Below, piece after piece: positions 11,011 through 21,239 of a stretch of 64,000 nucleotides of DNA. A program made the position numbers and the translations under genes. Source of the DNA: Locusta migratoria. Its lineage: Eukaryota; Arthropoda; Insecta; Orthoptera; Acrididae. The notes beneath the pieces are model-generated. The model was not told the DNA's origin, made no database searches, and was given only the letters and a program-made list of their open reading frames with translations. The stretch is taken from the NCBI GenBank assembly GCA_026315105.1, contig CM048746.1, forward strand, positions 143,202,730 through 143,266,729. Reading direction: 5' to 3'. Positions within the stretch are counted from its first letter, which is position 1, and every line of letters starts with the position of its first letter.

Positions 11011-11544
11011 CTTCATTATTTTCAGAGAAATCATAAGAATTAGATTCCTCATTTTTCTAATTTCCTTCACTCTTCTTCCTCTTTGAATCAATCTTTAAAT
11101 ACTATGTAAAAGGTATCCAAAAGCAAAATTATTAGATAACTCAACATTAACACCCATGAGCAAAATTTGTGTTAGTAGTTATTGAGACCAATGTCCTAAA
11201 ATAGACGCCACCCATTTTACATCTGTCTACCGTCTAAACAAAGAACCGTACAAAATTTGTTCTTATGGCAAAATATTCTTCACAGTTTAATTGATAGAAA
11301 TCATATTTATTTTTCAAAATAACTAAATATTTAAATTAGTAAATTTATCATTTAGCTGAATCCAAGAAACGCGTGTTCCGTTTTCGCGCGCCACTATTTT
11401 CATATGATTACTGTGGAGGAAAGAACGCTGCGGAGCCAACTATCAACCATCTACGGATAGCTACTTACGTCTACCTGCACAACTGCAAACGTCGCGTCGT
11501 GCACCAGTGGCGCACGTCATGGTGGCCCCACGAATTGTGCAACA
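11011..11544. other. No recognisable feature
   Basis: Unassigned sequence up to the left target duplication (11533-11544) of the SINE that follows. Confidence 0.4.
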
Positions 11545-11745
11545 AAAAAATGTTTAAATGTTTGTATAGCTTATGGGACTTAACTACGGGGTCATCAGTC
11601 CCTAATCTTTCAAACTACTTATGAACTAGCTAACACTAAGGACGGCACAAGTATCCATGCCCGAGGGGGGATTCGAACCCCCGACCGTAGTGGTCGTGCA
11701 GACTGTGACTGGCGCGCCACAGTCCCCTCGACCACCGCGGTCGGC
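11545..11745 (-). mobile_element. SINE-A (tRNA-derived), minus strand
   Basis: Full-length copy with box B GGGTTCGAATCCCCC and body AACTACGGGGTCATCAGTCC on the plus strand. The exact 12-bp target duplication AATTGTGCAACA flanks it (11533-11544, 11746-11757). The tail is a short T run in element orientation. Confidence 0.95.
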
Positions 11746-12023
11746 AATTGTGCAACATTTAGTGTGAAATTTCAACCCTCAAAACTTAGGAGGATAAGAG
11801 AAATGAACGTCGGCAGTACCTAGGCAACGCTACAACACCTATCCGTGTTATCTGCACTACTTAAAAAATTTTCGTGCGATAAATCCACTTTGTAAATGCA
11901 GATCCCAGAGATCGATAGTTTAAGTATACAACTGGCGTTGTTTACGAGGATTAACTAGTGAACACATGGAACGCGCCGCAACTGTTTCCAGTATACGACA
12001 CAGCATGGCGTAAAATAACATGT

Positions 12024-12075
12024 TAACTGGGCGACACTTGTGTCGCCCAGTGATGAGATTTTGTCGCCCAGTGGC
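12024..12075. repeat. Short palindrome and TGTCGCCCAGTG repeats
   Basis: CTGGGCGACAC-TT-GTGTCGCCCAG forms a perfect 11-bp stem. The same TGTCGCCCAGTG motif recurs at about 12062 and at about 13331, about 1.3 kb apart. This could mark ends of an unrecognised DNA element. Confidence 0.6.
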
Positions 12076-12164
12076 TATGGGTAGTGCCGCCAATTTATTT
12101 TTATTGAATCACATATCAAATGTACCGGGAATTAAAAGATAACCTCTTGTAAATCTTTTAGAGC

Positions 12165-12260
12165 ATAGGTTCCCAACCTTTTCAGTCTTGTTACCCCTAA
12201 GACCTACTATGGAAACTCATTTAACCCCCTCCCCCTCCCCCCCAAAAAATCACCCATTAA
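12165..12260 (+). mobile_element. Possible hAT-type terminus
   Basis: The sequence ATAGGTTCCCAACCTTTTCAG resembles the terminal repeat of many animal hAT elements (CAGNGGTTCCCAACCT). No partner terminus or 8-bp duplication was found, so this is tentative. Confidence 0.25.
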
Positions 12261-12419
12261 AATATTATCAAAGAAAGCAATACATGAAAACACTACCACT
12301 CTTTGTTAATCATAATACACTGCATAAGACACATATCTTTTACACTTTCGATGCAGTAATGAAAGAATTTTATTCAGTGAAAAGGTGAGTACTGTTTACC
12401 AGTCGTAAGTTTTCTAATG

Positions 12420-13540
12420 TTTGGTTTTTTTTATTAAGGCGCATCTCAGGTCATTTCCCACATTGAGACAGTTCTGGTCTTACTTTTTATTGTCAATAGC
12501 TTTGAGAAGCCACTCTGATATCTATAAGTGGTACCGAACTGTCTTAGGTTCTTAGAGCTCTGTCAGCTATAACAGGATATTCGGCTTCTGATTTTCGCCA
12601 AAATGTACCAAGGTCATAATTCTGAAATTACATTTTGAATGTGCTATCTTCGAGAAATCAGAAGGATTCTACTTTTGCTGAAACATCTTTGAAAATTTTC
12701 TCTTCAACATAAAATGGTCCCAATATCCAAGTGTTGACGTGCTGATCATCCATAGCTGAGGAATATTGCTTAATTGAGTTTATAACTGCAGACGGATGCT
12801 AAATAACGGAAGTTTAAAACACGATTCTTTTATTTTCCTCGCCTACTCATTGATCACACAGTTGCTTAAACATCGTTAGATCTCCGACTTGAACCCTGCG
12901 TTAATAAAGTTCCTGCGCTGTCGAGATACGCCAATATTTCGACAGTTTTTCTTTCACTTTTGAGTAAAATCTTTCTCTTTTTGTGTTCCTTGCTTTTCCA
13001 GAAGGAGTCCTATTTCTAAATGGGCAGAGAGAAGCAGCACTGAAGTGATGTGATGTTGTTCTGCAAGTAAAATAAATCCTCGTTGCCGTGTTCTTTCGTT
13101 AAAACGGACGGACCGAAAGTACACGAGGTGGTAAGCAATCCAAATTTAGTATTGTTCCACAAACATTTTTCTTTATCATTAAAAACATATATGAATAAAA
13201 ATATATTAAGGAAAAATTAAGCAGCTTTGCTTTTAATTAAAAACAAAGGCTTCAAAATACGGTTTTAGGCATCAATATTTTGAAATTTTTCTGAGGGAGG
13301 GCTCCCGGGACCCTCGGATCATCCTTTCAATGTCGCCCAGTGAAAATCCCTTAAAATATGCTCTGCGACACAGTTATGACTGGCTGTCTGTAGGTCATGA
13401 ATCCTCACGGCCGAAGCGAGTAATGGTATTGTGGCTCATCATTACCTAATGGGAAGTAAGTTTATTCTAAAGTACCGGTATTGCTGGGAGACTTTTATCT
13501 GAAGTTGCTGACTGTGCCTGCCACGGCTGTGTTGGTATAA
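12420..13540. other. No recognisable gene
   Basis: AT-rich. No frame of note. The TGTCGCCCAGTG motif reappears near 13331. Confidence 0.4.
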
Positions 13541-13544
13541 CTGC

Positions 13545-13735
13545 ACCGGCTGATGGAGAGGCAGGCAGTCGCGCCGCCGGGCGCCAGGTAACGCGCTCGT
13601 ATTTCTCGCGGCCGTGCCTCGCCGCTATCTCGCCGGGACACCGCATTCCGCGGGCTCTCCTCTCCTCAACACCTGATGTGTTGTGTACTCTGCAAATCCC
13701 CACCAGGTGTCAACACTCCAGCGCCCTGCGAGCGA
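13545..13735. other. CpG-rich block
   Basis: A local island of high GC and CpG (GTCGCGCCGCCGGGCGCCAG, TCTCGCGGCCGTGCC) in an AT-rich setting. The minus frame 13467-13703 spans it but resembles no family I know. It could be a promoter or non-coding exon, or just GC-rich repeat DNA. Confidence 0.35.
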
Positions 13736-13907
13736 AAAATCACTCTGCGTCCGGAATGTCGATTTCATAGCAAACAGACATTTATTGGTCGTTCCCTAGA
13801 AGCAATTTTGCCGCGGTGGAGTAGCCGAGCGGTCTAAAGCGTCTCGCTGCGGAGCGTGCGGTTGCTCGCCGTGGAGGTTCGAGTTCTCCCTGGGGCATGG
13901 AAGTGTG

Positions 13908-14626
13908 CCGGCCGCGGTGGCCGAGGGGACTGAGGCGCTCCAGTCGCGGTCTGCGCGGCCACTACGGTCGGGGGTTCGTATGCCCCCTCGGGCATGGATA
14001 TTTATGCCGTCCTTATTGTTAACTAGTTCATAAGTAGAATGAATCTTTCACTCTGCAGCGGAGTGTGCGCTGATTTGAAACTTCCAGGCAGATTAAAATT
14101 GTGTGCCGGAACCGGGACTCGAACCTGGGACCTTTGACTTTCGTTGGCAAGCGCACTACCGACTGTGCTATCCCGACACGACTCACGATGCGGCCTCACA
14201 ACTTTACTTCCGCCAGTACCTTGCCTCCTACTTTGCAAACTTCACAGAAGCTCTCCTGCGAACCATGCAAGACTAGCACTCCTGGAAGAAAGGATATGGT
14301 GGAGACATGGCTTAGCCACAGCCTAAGGGATGTTTCCAGAATGAATCTTTCACTCTGCAGCGGAGTTTGCGCTGATATGAAGTTTGGAAAGTAGGAGGCG
14401 AGGTGCTGGCGGAAGTAAAGTTGTGAGACGGCATCGTGAGTCGTGTCGGGATAGCACAGTCGGTAGTGCGCTTGCCCGCGAAAGGCAAAGGTACCAGGTT
14501 CGAGTCCCGGTTCTGGCACACAATTTTAATCTGCTAGGATGTTTCAGTTCATAAGTAGTTTGTAAGTTTAGGGACTGATGACCCCGTAGTTAAGTCCCAT
14601 TAGCTCTACAAACATTTGAACATTTG
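13908..14626 (+). mobile_element. SINE-A inserted in SINE-B
   Basis: Starts CCGGCCGCGGTGGCCGAGG. The tail ends ACAAACATTTGAACATTTG. Imperfect 12-bp target duplication: CATGGAAGTGTG (13896-13907) and CATAGATGTGTG (14627-14638). It is split by the fold-back at 14038-14545. Confidence 0.85.
14038..14545. mobile_element. Fold-back element with divergent tRNA-like arms
   Basis: Flanked by the exact 13-bp duplication AGTTCATAAGTAG (14025-14037, 14546-14558). Inverted arms: a left segment with GGCAGATTAAAATTGTGTGC and a right end with GGCACACAATTTTAATCTGC. A tRNA-like sequence lies in each arm, at 14101-14179 on minus and 14442-14521 on plus (GTTCGAGTCCCGGTTC box B), pointing outward. The 40-nt block GAATGAATCTTTCACTCTGC occurs twice as a direct repeat (14037 and 14339). 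There is no coding capacity. Confidence 0.85.
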
Positions 14627-14795
14627 CATAGATGTGTGTGTTGTCCTTAGGTTATTTTACCTTAGTTTAAGTAGTTTGTAATTTACGGACTGATGACCAC
14701 GCAGTTTGGTCCGATAGATTTACAAACATTTGAACATTTTTAGAAGCAATTTTATGCGTAAACGGTAGTGCCATCGATTGCTACAGCACATGTAT

Positions 14796-14796
<1 letters not shown>

Positions 14797-14857
<61 letters not shown>

Positions 14858-14871
14858 AGAGAGAGAGAGAG
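14797..14871. repeat. (GT)n followed by (GA)n microsatellite
   Basis: About 28 GT units, then a short GA run. It accounts for the Cys/Val-repeat open frames on both strands here. Confidence 0.95.
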
Positions 14872-15597
14872 GAATACACGACACCCAAAATACGTGTACC
14901 TCTGCATCGCTACTCTGCAATTTACAATAAAGTGTCTGCCAAAGTGTTTTTGTCGAACCGCTTTTACGTTATTTATCTTCCATTACATTCTCCAATAGCA
15001 CATGGGACGAAATAACACCTAAATATCTCACTTTGACCTCTGATCTCTTGTTTATTGTTTTTATGATTTCTCTCCTTTTCTGTCGTAATAAACAATATAA
15101 TTACTTTCTCAATTGGAGCAGAAAGTGGTGATCGAAATATCGTTAGTAGACCTGACATTTAACATTTATGTCGGCCGCCCATCAGCAATATCTGTTCCTT
15201 TAGAAGTATCATGGTAAATATGACAGCCGAGAGAGGCTAAAGATGGTGTTAGTATGTCTCTCGCCGTCGCGGGAATCACGCTAAATGCGTGCGAGAGCCA
15301 TGGGAAATAGCCAAGTGTAACATATGGAAGATTACGTATAGCCTGAGAGCGTTTTTAGATGGCCAAATGAAATGTTACGGTGGCATAATGAATAGAGTCG
15401 TAGGCTGTCAAATAAAAAGTCCCACGTTCAATTCTGCCTACTTACCGACAAATTATATGCCGGGCGCCGTGGCTTAACTAGACCGGTCAGCGGGCTGAAC
15501 GCCCTCTGTAATAATAAAAGCTGAGCCAAGAACACGTCGAACAAGAAGGAACAAACATGGTCAGAGGCCGCAAGTAACAGAACTACCGAAAAAAAAA
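14872..15597. other. No recognisable gene
   Basis: A tRNA-box-like GCCGTGGCTTAACTAGACCGG near 15466 hints at a decayed SINE head; otherwise unassigned. Confidence 0.35.
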
Positions 15598-15657
15598 GTT
15601 CTTAAGGCGATCGCTTGCGATAAGCAGGAGTTCAAGCCCCGGTCCGACACAAATTTT
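15598..15657 (+). repeat. SINE-C fragment (tRNA-like 3' half)
   Basis: Contains TTCTTAAGGCGATCGCTTGC, box B GGAGTTCAAGCCCCGG and the end GACACAAATTTTAAT. A related copy lies on the minus strand at 34060-34145 (CCTTAAGGTAACCGCT). Confidence 0.5.
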
Positions 15658-15826
15658 AATATGTTAAAAAATTGATTGTCCAGCTACAGAAGAGCACTTA
15701 TCATGGGACAGATTGTTATGGTATTGCTATTAAACTTTTGAGTTCATGTTGACAATAAATGAAGGCATCAGCTGCAGACAACCGAAGAGGGATTACTCAC
15801 ACATCATATAATTATGTAGATTTTTA

Positions 15827-17183
15827 CACTACTGGCCATTAAAATTGCTACACCAAGAAGAAATGCAGATGATAAACGGGCATTCATGGGACAAATATAA
15901 TATACTAGAACTGACATGTGATTACATTTCCACGCAATTTGGGTGCATAGACCCTGAGAAATCAGTACCCAGAACAACCATCTCTGGCCTCAATAACGGC
16001 CTTGAAACGCCTGGGCATTGAGTCAAACAGAGGTTGGATGGCGCGTACAGGTACAGATGCTCAGTCAGCTTCGACACGATATCACAGTTCATCAAGAGTA
16101 GTGAATGACGTGTTGTGTCGAGCCAGTTGCTCGGCCACTATTGACCAGACGTTTACAATTGTTGAGAGATCTGGAGAATGTGCTGACCAGGGCAGCAATC
16201 GAACATTTTCCTTATCCAGAAAGGCCCGTACAGGACCTGCAACATGCGGTCGTGCATTATCCTGATGAAATGTAGGGATCGAATGAAGGGTAGAGCCACG
16301 GGTCGTAATACATCTGAAATGTAACGGCCAATGTTTGACGTCGATGCGAACAAGAGGCGACAGAGACTTGTAACCAACGGCACCCCATACCATCACGCCG
16401 GTTGATACGCCAGTATGGCGATGACGAATGTGCACGGCGATGTCGCCAAACACGGATGCGACAATCATGATGATGTAAACAGAACCTGGAATCATCCTAA
16501 AACATGACGTTTCGCCATTAGTGCACCCTGGTTCGTCGTTGCAAGCGCTCCTGTCTGTGATGCAGCGTCAAGTGTAACCGCAGCCATGGTCTCCGAGCTG
16601 ATAGTCCATGCTCCTGCAAACGTCGTCAAACTGTTCGTGCAGATGGTTGTTGTCTTGAAAAAGTTCTCATCCGCTGACTCAAGGATCGAGACGTAGCTGC
16701 ACGATCCCTTACAGCCATGCGGATCAGATGCCTGTCATCTCGACTGCTAGTGATACGAGGCCGTTGGGATCCAGCACGACGTTTCGTATTGCCCTCCTGA
16801 TCCCACCGATTCCATATTCTGCTAACAGTCATTGGATCGCGTCCAACGCGAGCTGCAATCTCCCGATGCGATAAACCGCAGTCGCGATAGGCTGCAATCC
16901 GACCTTTATCAATGTCGGAAACGTGATGGTACCCATTTCTCCTTACACTTGGCATCACAATATTTCACCAGGCAAGGCCGGTCAACTGATGTTTGTGCAC
17001 GAGAAATCGGTGGTAAACTTTCTTCATGTCAGCACGTTGTAGGTGTCGCCACCGGTGCCAACCTTGTGTGAATGCTCTGAGAAGCTAATCATTTGCTTAT
17101 CAGAGCATCTTCTTCCTGTCGTTTAAATTTCGCATCTGTAGCACGTCGTCTTCATGGTGTAGCAGTTTTAATGGCCACGAGTG
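15827..17183 (-). mobile_element. Tc1-like DNA transposon
   Basis: Terminal repeats CACTACTGGCCATTAAAATT (left) and its imperfect inverse at the right end (GTTTTAATGGCCACGAGTG) are flanked by TA on both sides (15825-15826, 17184-17185), the Tc1/mariner target duplication. Length 1357 bp. The transposase is on the minus strand and broken. The copy at 48357-49483 belongs to the same family. Confidence 0.95.
16082..16958 (-). pseudogene. Tc1 transposase, broken
   Basis: The N-terminal part (16626-16958, 110 aa) holds the helix-turn-helix region: CGLSHREIAARVGRDPMTVS followed by IWNRW and DDRHLIRMAVRDRAATSRSL. The C-terminal part (16082-16495) is in another frame and holds HQDNARPHV with the second catalytic Asp. 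The site normally reading SPDLNPIENVW reads SPDLSTIVNVW, so the third catalytic acidic residue is lost. The first catalytic Asp region is frameshifted (a DDSRF remnant in another frame, next to a stop). The protein is therefore inactive. It would have cut and pasted the element at TA sites. Confidence 0.9.
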
Positions 17184-17185
17184 TA

Positions 17186-18429
17186 ATAACTACAAAACCT
17201 GGAGCTGAGACGCAGGTTCTAATATCTATGGGAATTAGATATACGTCATAATCTCCCTCTCTCCCCTCTCTTTATCTTTCTCTACCTCCAACCTCCCTTT
17301 TTCCTCCTCCTTCTTCCCCTTATCTCCGTCCATCACCTGCATAGCACTGACTGAACATATCTTATTCCATACTATCCATCTTCTCCTCTTTCCTCTTTGT
17401 GTCTATATAGTCCCCCCCCCTCTCCCCCATTTATATCCGCTTCATGCCTCCTAATCTTTCTATGTCCTACTCTGGTCGTATTCATTGTTACTGCAAACGG
17501 AAATCTGAATTGGGATAAAATCAAAATGAGTGAGTAAATCGGTTGGGATCATTAGTACACAGGGTATTAGAGAGACCTTCCCAGCTGCTTGATATTGCTT
17601 GGCTTGCCATTAGATTTAATAACCAAACTTCACGTGTTAACCAATAATTCATTTTCTAGACACGACTGTTGCCTCGACATATCACAGATATCAAGTATAA
17701 GGTGAGACACTGAATTAAAATTTGTGGTACGGCCGGGTATGATATTAACATTACCTACGTCTGAAGTACAGGCAGGATTGTTTCCATTTACATTCAATGC
17801 TGAGGTGATATTCCCATATGGACATCTTCGGCAATATTGATCCGAATCTGCAGTTTTGTGCCCCTTGGTTCTTTTTGTAATCTTGAAAGTGGGACTTTAA
17901 TTTCGGACATTCTATATATTGTTTATCTACATTTCCACTCCTTCTAAAACAAACTCTGGGACGTGTAATCCACAGTAACATTTCCTACATTATGTATTTA
18001 TTGGACTCTACCATCGGTCCACCTCCTCCGTCCTCCTATTCCTCGCCTCTTTCTCTGTCCATCTCCTGTCCCTGCTACATCTCCCCATCCCTATCTCCTA
18101 TATCTCTGAAAGATTACACATACCTGACGATTTTGATGGTGAGTGATCAGTGCTGGAACCTATTGCAAGTTACACTCCACAATGGGTCATACAACGAGTT
18201 GCAGAATGTAAAAGTAAAATTTCAAGACATTTGGTATAATGACTATGAAATGTACAGATCGGTCAGATGGGATCGAAGTTTACTGCAAGATATTCTTCGC
18301 CACGCGCCATACGATTTATTGTGGAGCGGAAGAACCTTCTCGATGAAAAAATACAGAAACATTCCAAATTTTATTGTCATTCAGCAAACTGAATATCTCA
18401 GTGATAAGGAATGAGAGAGTGAATACGAA
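17186..18429. other. Pyrimidine-rich tracts and an unrecognised frame
   Basis: CT-rich stretches at about 17245-17450 and 18005-18110. The frame 17992-18414 (140 aa) begins in the second tract (Pro/Ser-rich), and its remainder (from about residue 50) resembles no family I know. I do not call it a gene. Confidence 0.35.
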
Positions 18430-18525
18430 ATTAATATCCTTGCATTTTGTTTGAACTTTCCTTTGTAAATGTACCGAATTAATATCCTTGCATTTTGTTT
18501 GAACTTTCCTTTGTAAATGCACCGA
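18430..18525. repeat. Two-copy 48-bp tandem duplication
   Basis: Units 18430-18477 and 18478-18525, nearly identical, each with ATTAATATCCTTGCATTTTG. The high identity suggests a recent slippage event. Confidence 0.95.
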
Positions 18526-20277
18526 ACTCTTTTTTTCTAAAAACTCTTTAAAAAATTTGAATTAAGTCTGCTACAGCTGTATAGGTCGCTGTATTGATAA
18601 AAGTTTTTACTTGGTTACAAAATGACTTTAGTTTATGCGTTTAGACCTGGGCCACCATCAGAATCCTATCGTTGAAAGTAACAAGTGTACATTAGTGACA
18701 TGTTGGTTAGGTAAATTAGTTACATGCTGTTCAGGTAACATCAGACATAATATGAATTGGGCATTTCAGATTTTGCAAGAGCCTCATCACTTTTCAAACC
18801 CTTAGCCGTAGCTTCCACTTTCTCAAATCTGAGAAATCTGCTTATCTGCCAAAACAGGAGTTAAGCTTGCTCGATTAATTGGAATGCATTTGTTTTACAA
18901 TTTTATTTCGTGCGTACAGTGTTAGAGTATTTTACTCCAACTGTAATCAGTATGTTAAAAATTCATAAAATACTTCAATTCTCAATGGCTTCAACACTTT
19001 CGCTGCTCCTTCTGAATTGATATAGTATGAGAATAATTGATTTTCTTACCTCTTGGTTTCATGAATTATTACATCACATACTTGTTCTGTAAATATACTC
19101 TAAAAGGTGTATTTATAAAAAGAACTTTTGTTACACGTTTTGAACCAGCTCTTTCTCGCAAAATATTATGCTTCACCAATTTTCTTGTTCCATAAGCTTC
19201 CTTATGCCATTTAGTCACACCTTTAACATGTAGAATGTCTGTAAGAGACAAATTGCTTTCCGTCAGGTTTGTCTTTTTCATTGCTCCTATTAACACATGT
19301 CTCACAAGCAGCAGCATCTTTATTACTCGAAATCCATTCCTGTGTACAATATTCGACGCTGAAATCTGAAGCATCGTCTTATGTATCAACAGTAGATAAT
19401 AAGTTTCTAAGATACTCTTCTTTCGTTTCATAGCTTAATGTGCTGCATTAAGAGAGTTCCAGTTGATCATCAATGAAAATAAAGAATTGAGGTTCACAGT
19501 AGCAAAGCTTACACAGTAATTAACAGCTCATAATGCTGCTAAACAGTAGCAACAGTAGCCAACAACAATTAGAAGGCGTCGTTGCAACGACTTCGTATAG
19601 ACCCTGAACAGAGTGTTGCGAACAGTGATTGTTCCACAATAAAGTGGGTTATAGATCAAAGTATAATTTTTTGATTGTGGACACAAGGCTTAAAACTAAA
19701 AACTTCATCTGTCTTGCACTATCTTGTGCCTCGAAACAAAAGAAAGTGTTTTACCATGGAATTTGTGATACTTGAAAATAAAGTGGGTTTCAATAAAGTC
19801 TGAACGACTTTACATATCCTAAAAAGGAAATTTGTGTAAGTTTCCACACAGCAATTCCCCGATATCTTAAAGAATCCAAATCTCACATCTAAAACAGCTT
19901 CAAATATCTGATTACTTTAGAAATTAGTTTTGGGTTCAATATTGACTTTAAAACGTGCGGGGGAAACGAAGATTTGTAAGGCTATGAAATTATGATTAAA
20001 GTTTATTGGTAGTCGTTGAGCGCTCTCTTTATGAGATACCAGACCAATATAGTGAGCGTAATATGCGCTCCAGTTGAAGCAAAATCAACTTTTTCGACCA
20101 TCGAAATCTTTATGAAGTCGTATCCCCTGATTTATGAGTCGTACAATTATTGACTTATGCAGGTATACACTGGTACTGTCTGGAGAATATCCTGCGCTTA
20201 ATATAGTTTATAATGAAGTATCAGATTATAACTCATGAATTTGCTAAAATTTGCATGATCAATGGCATGTGTTTGTT

Positions 20278-20318
<41 letters not shown>

Positions 20319-21239
20319 CGGGGGGGGGGGGGGTGGAGGTTCGTAATAATACTCTACGAAACTGAATTACTACATTCTAGGTATATTAGATCTGTCAGTT
20401 ACACTGCGTAACTGCACATACGCAGTGTATAACCCTAATACTTGTGTTGAATATTATATATACAATTAGACCTCTGTTTTTCTGTTATTGATTATTTGTG
20501 TATTTACCATGCAAATACTACGCCTTCATCACTTACATCTAACCAGTTCATATAGATATTTTACATCAAGTGTATTAGTTATACTACTCTTAATGAGTAG
20601 AGTAAGGCAGCATTTTAAATTTTTTAAATGAGTCAGTAATTGCGCGTAATATTGAAAATACATTTTTTCCCTAAAAACCTTTAGATAAGCATTTTACAAC
20701 TAGTACTGGTTCCATAACACTTATTAAAATAGGTTTCTCCCGTTAGGAATTTCCTTACGATGTATTTCAAAGAAATTTTGGAATTGCAATTGGACAGCGT
20801 TTAATACATAGCTTGATCTTCCAGCTGGGAACCTGACATGTATCTTCAGGTGAACCTTCGAAAAGTAACGAAGAGTATTTCTGTCTTTGTCCGTTACCGG
20901 TTATTTCAATCCCCATCACGTCATCTGGGCAGAGGGTGGAATGGCAGCGGTGCAATCAACTCACTCTTAAGCCAAGAGGCATTGCATTTAATACAGATAA
21001 TAAAACACAAAAACTGGTGACATATTTTGAAATGAATTTAAAAATATTTCAACGTTAGGGATTATATATAATCAGACAGTCTTCATACATTCTCTAAAAA
21101 CAGTGATATAAATGTACAAGAAAACTTACAACATAGTAAAAACACTTGAACACTAGCAGCCTTTAAGAAAGCTATTACATTGGAGAAACGCTAGAACTTG
21201 AGCACAATAGATAAGACATTGGAAAATATGTCCTTCATA
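18526..21239. other. No recognisable gene
   Basis: Mostly AT-rich unassigned sequence. The minus frame 19069-19431 (120 aa, basic) has no recognisable domain and no supporting signals. Contains a (GT)n run followed by a G tract (about 20278-20332) and a short hairpin TACACTGCGTA/TACGCAGTGTA near 20400-20429. Confidence 0.4.
20278..20332. repeat. (GT)n and poly-G microsatellite
   Basis: A run of GT units followed after GGCG by about 14 G. Confidence 0.9.

Larger units (their letters stand above)
13810..14740 (+). mobile_element. SINE-B copy hosting two nested insertions
   Basis: The head CCGCGGTGGAGTAGCCGAGCGG with box B GGTTCGAGTTCTCC occupies 13810-13907. The tail (GTGTTGTCCTTAGGTT, GACTGATGACCACGCAGTTT, GGTCCGATAGATTTACAAAC) resumes at 14627. 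The 13-bp target duplication TAGAAGCAATTTT flanks the whole composite (13797-13809, 14741-14753). The middle is a SINE-A that itself hosts a fold-back element. Confidence 0.9.

Noticed and set aside
14768..15015. Cys/Val-repeat frames
   Set aside because: Products of the (GT)n microsatellite.
17992..18414. 140-aa plus-strand frame
   Set aside because: Starts in a CT-rich low-complexity tract and the remainder resembles no family; no splice or promoter evidence.
19069..19431. 120-aa minus-strand frame
   Set aside because: No recognisable domain; length is compatible with chance in a 64-kb AT-rich window.
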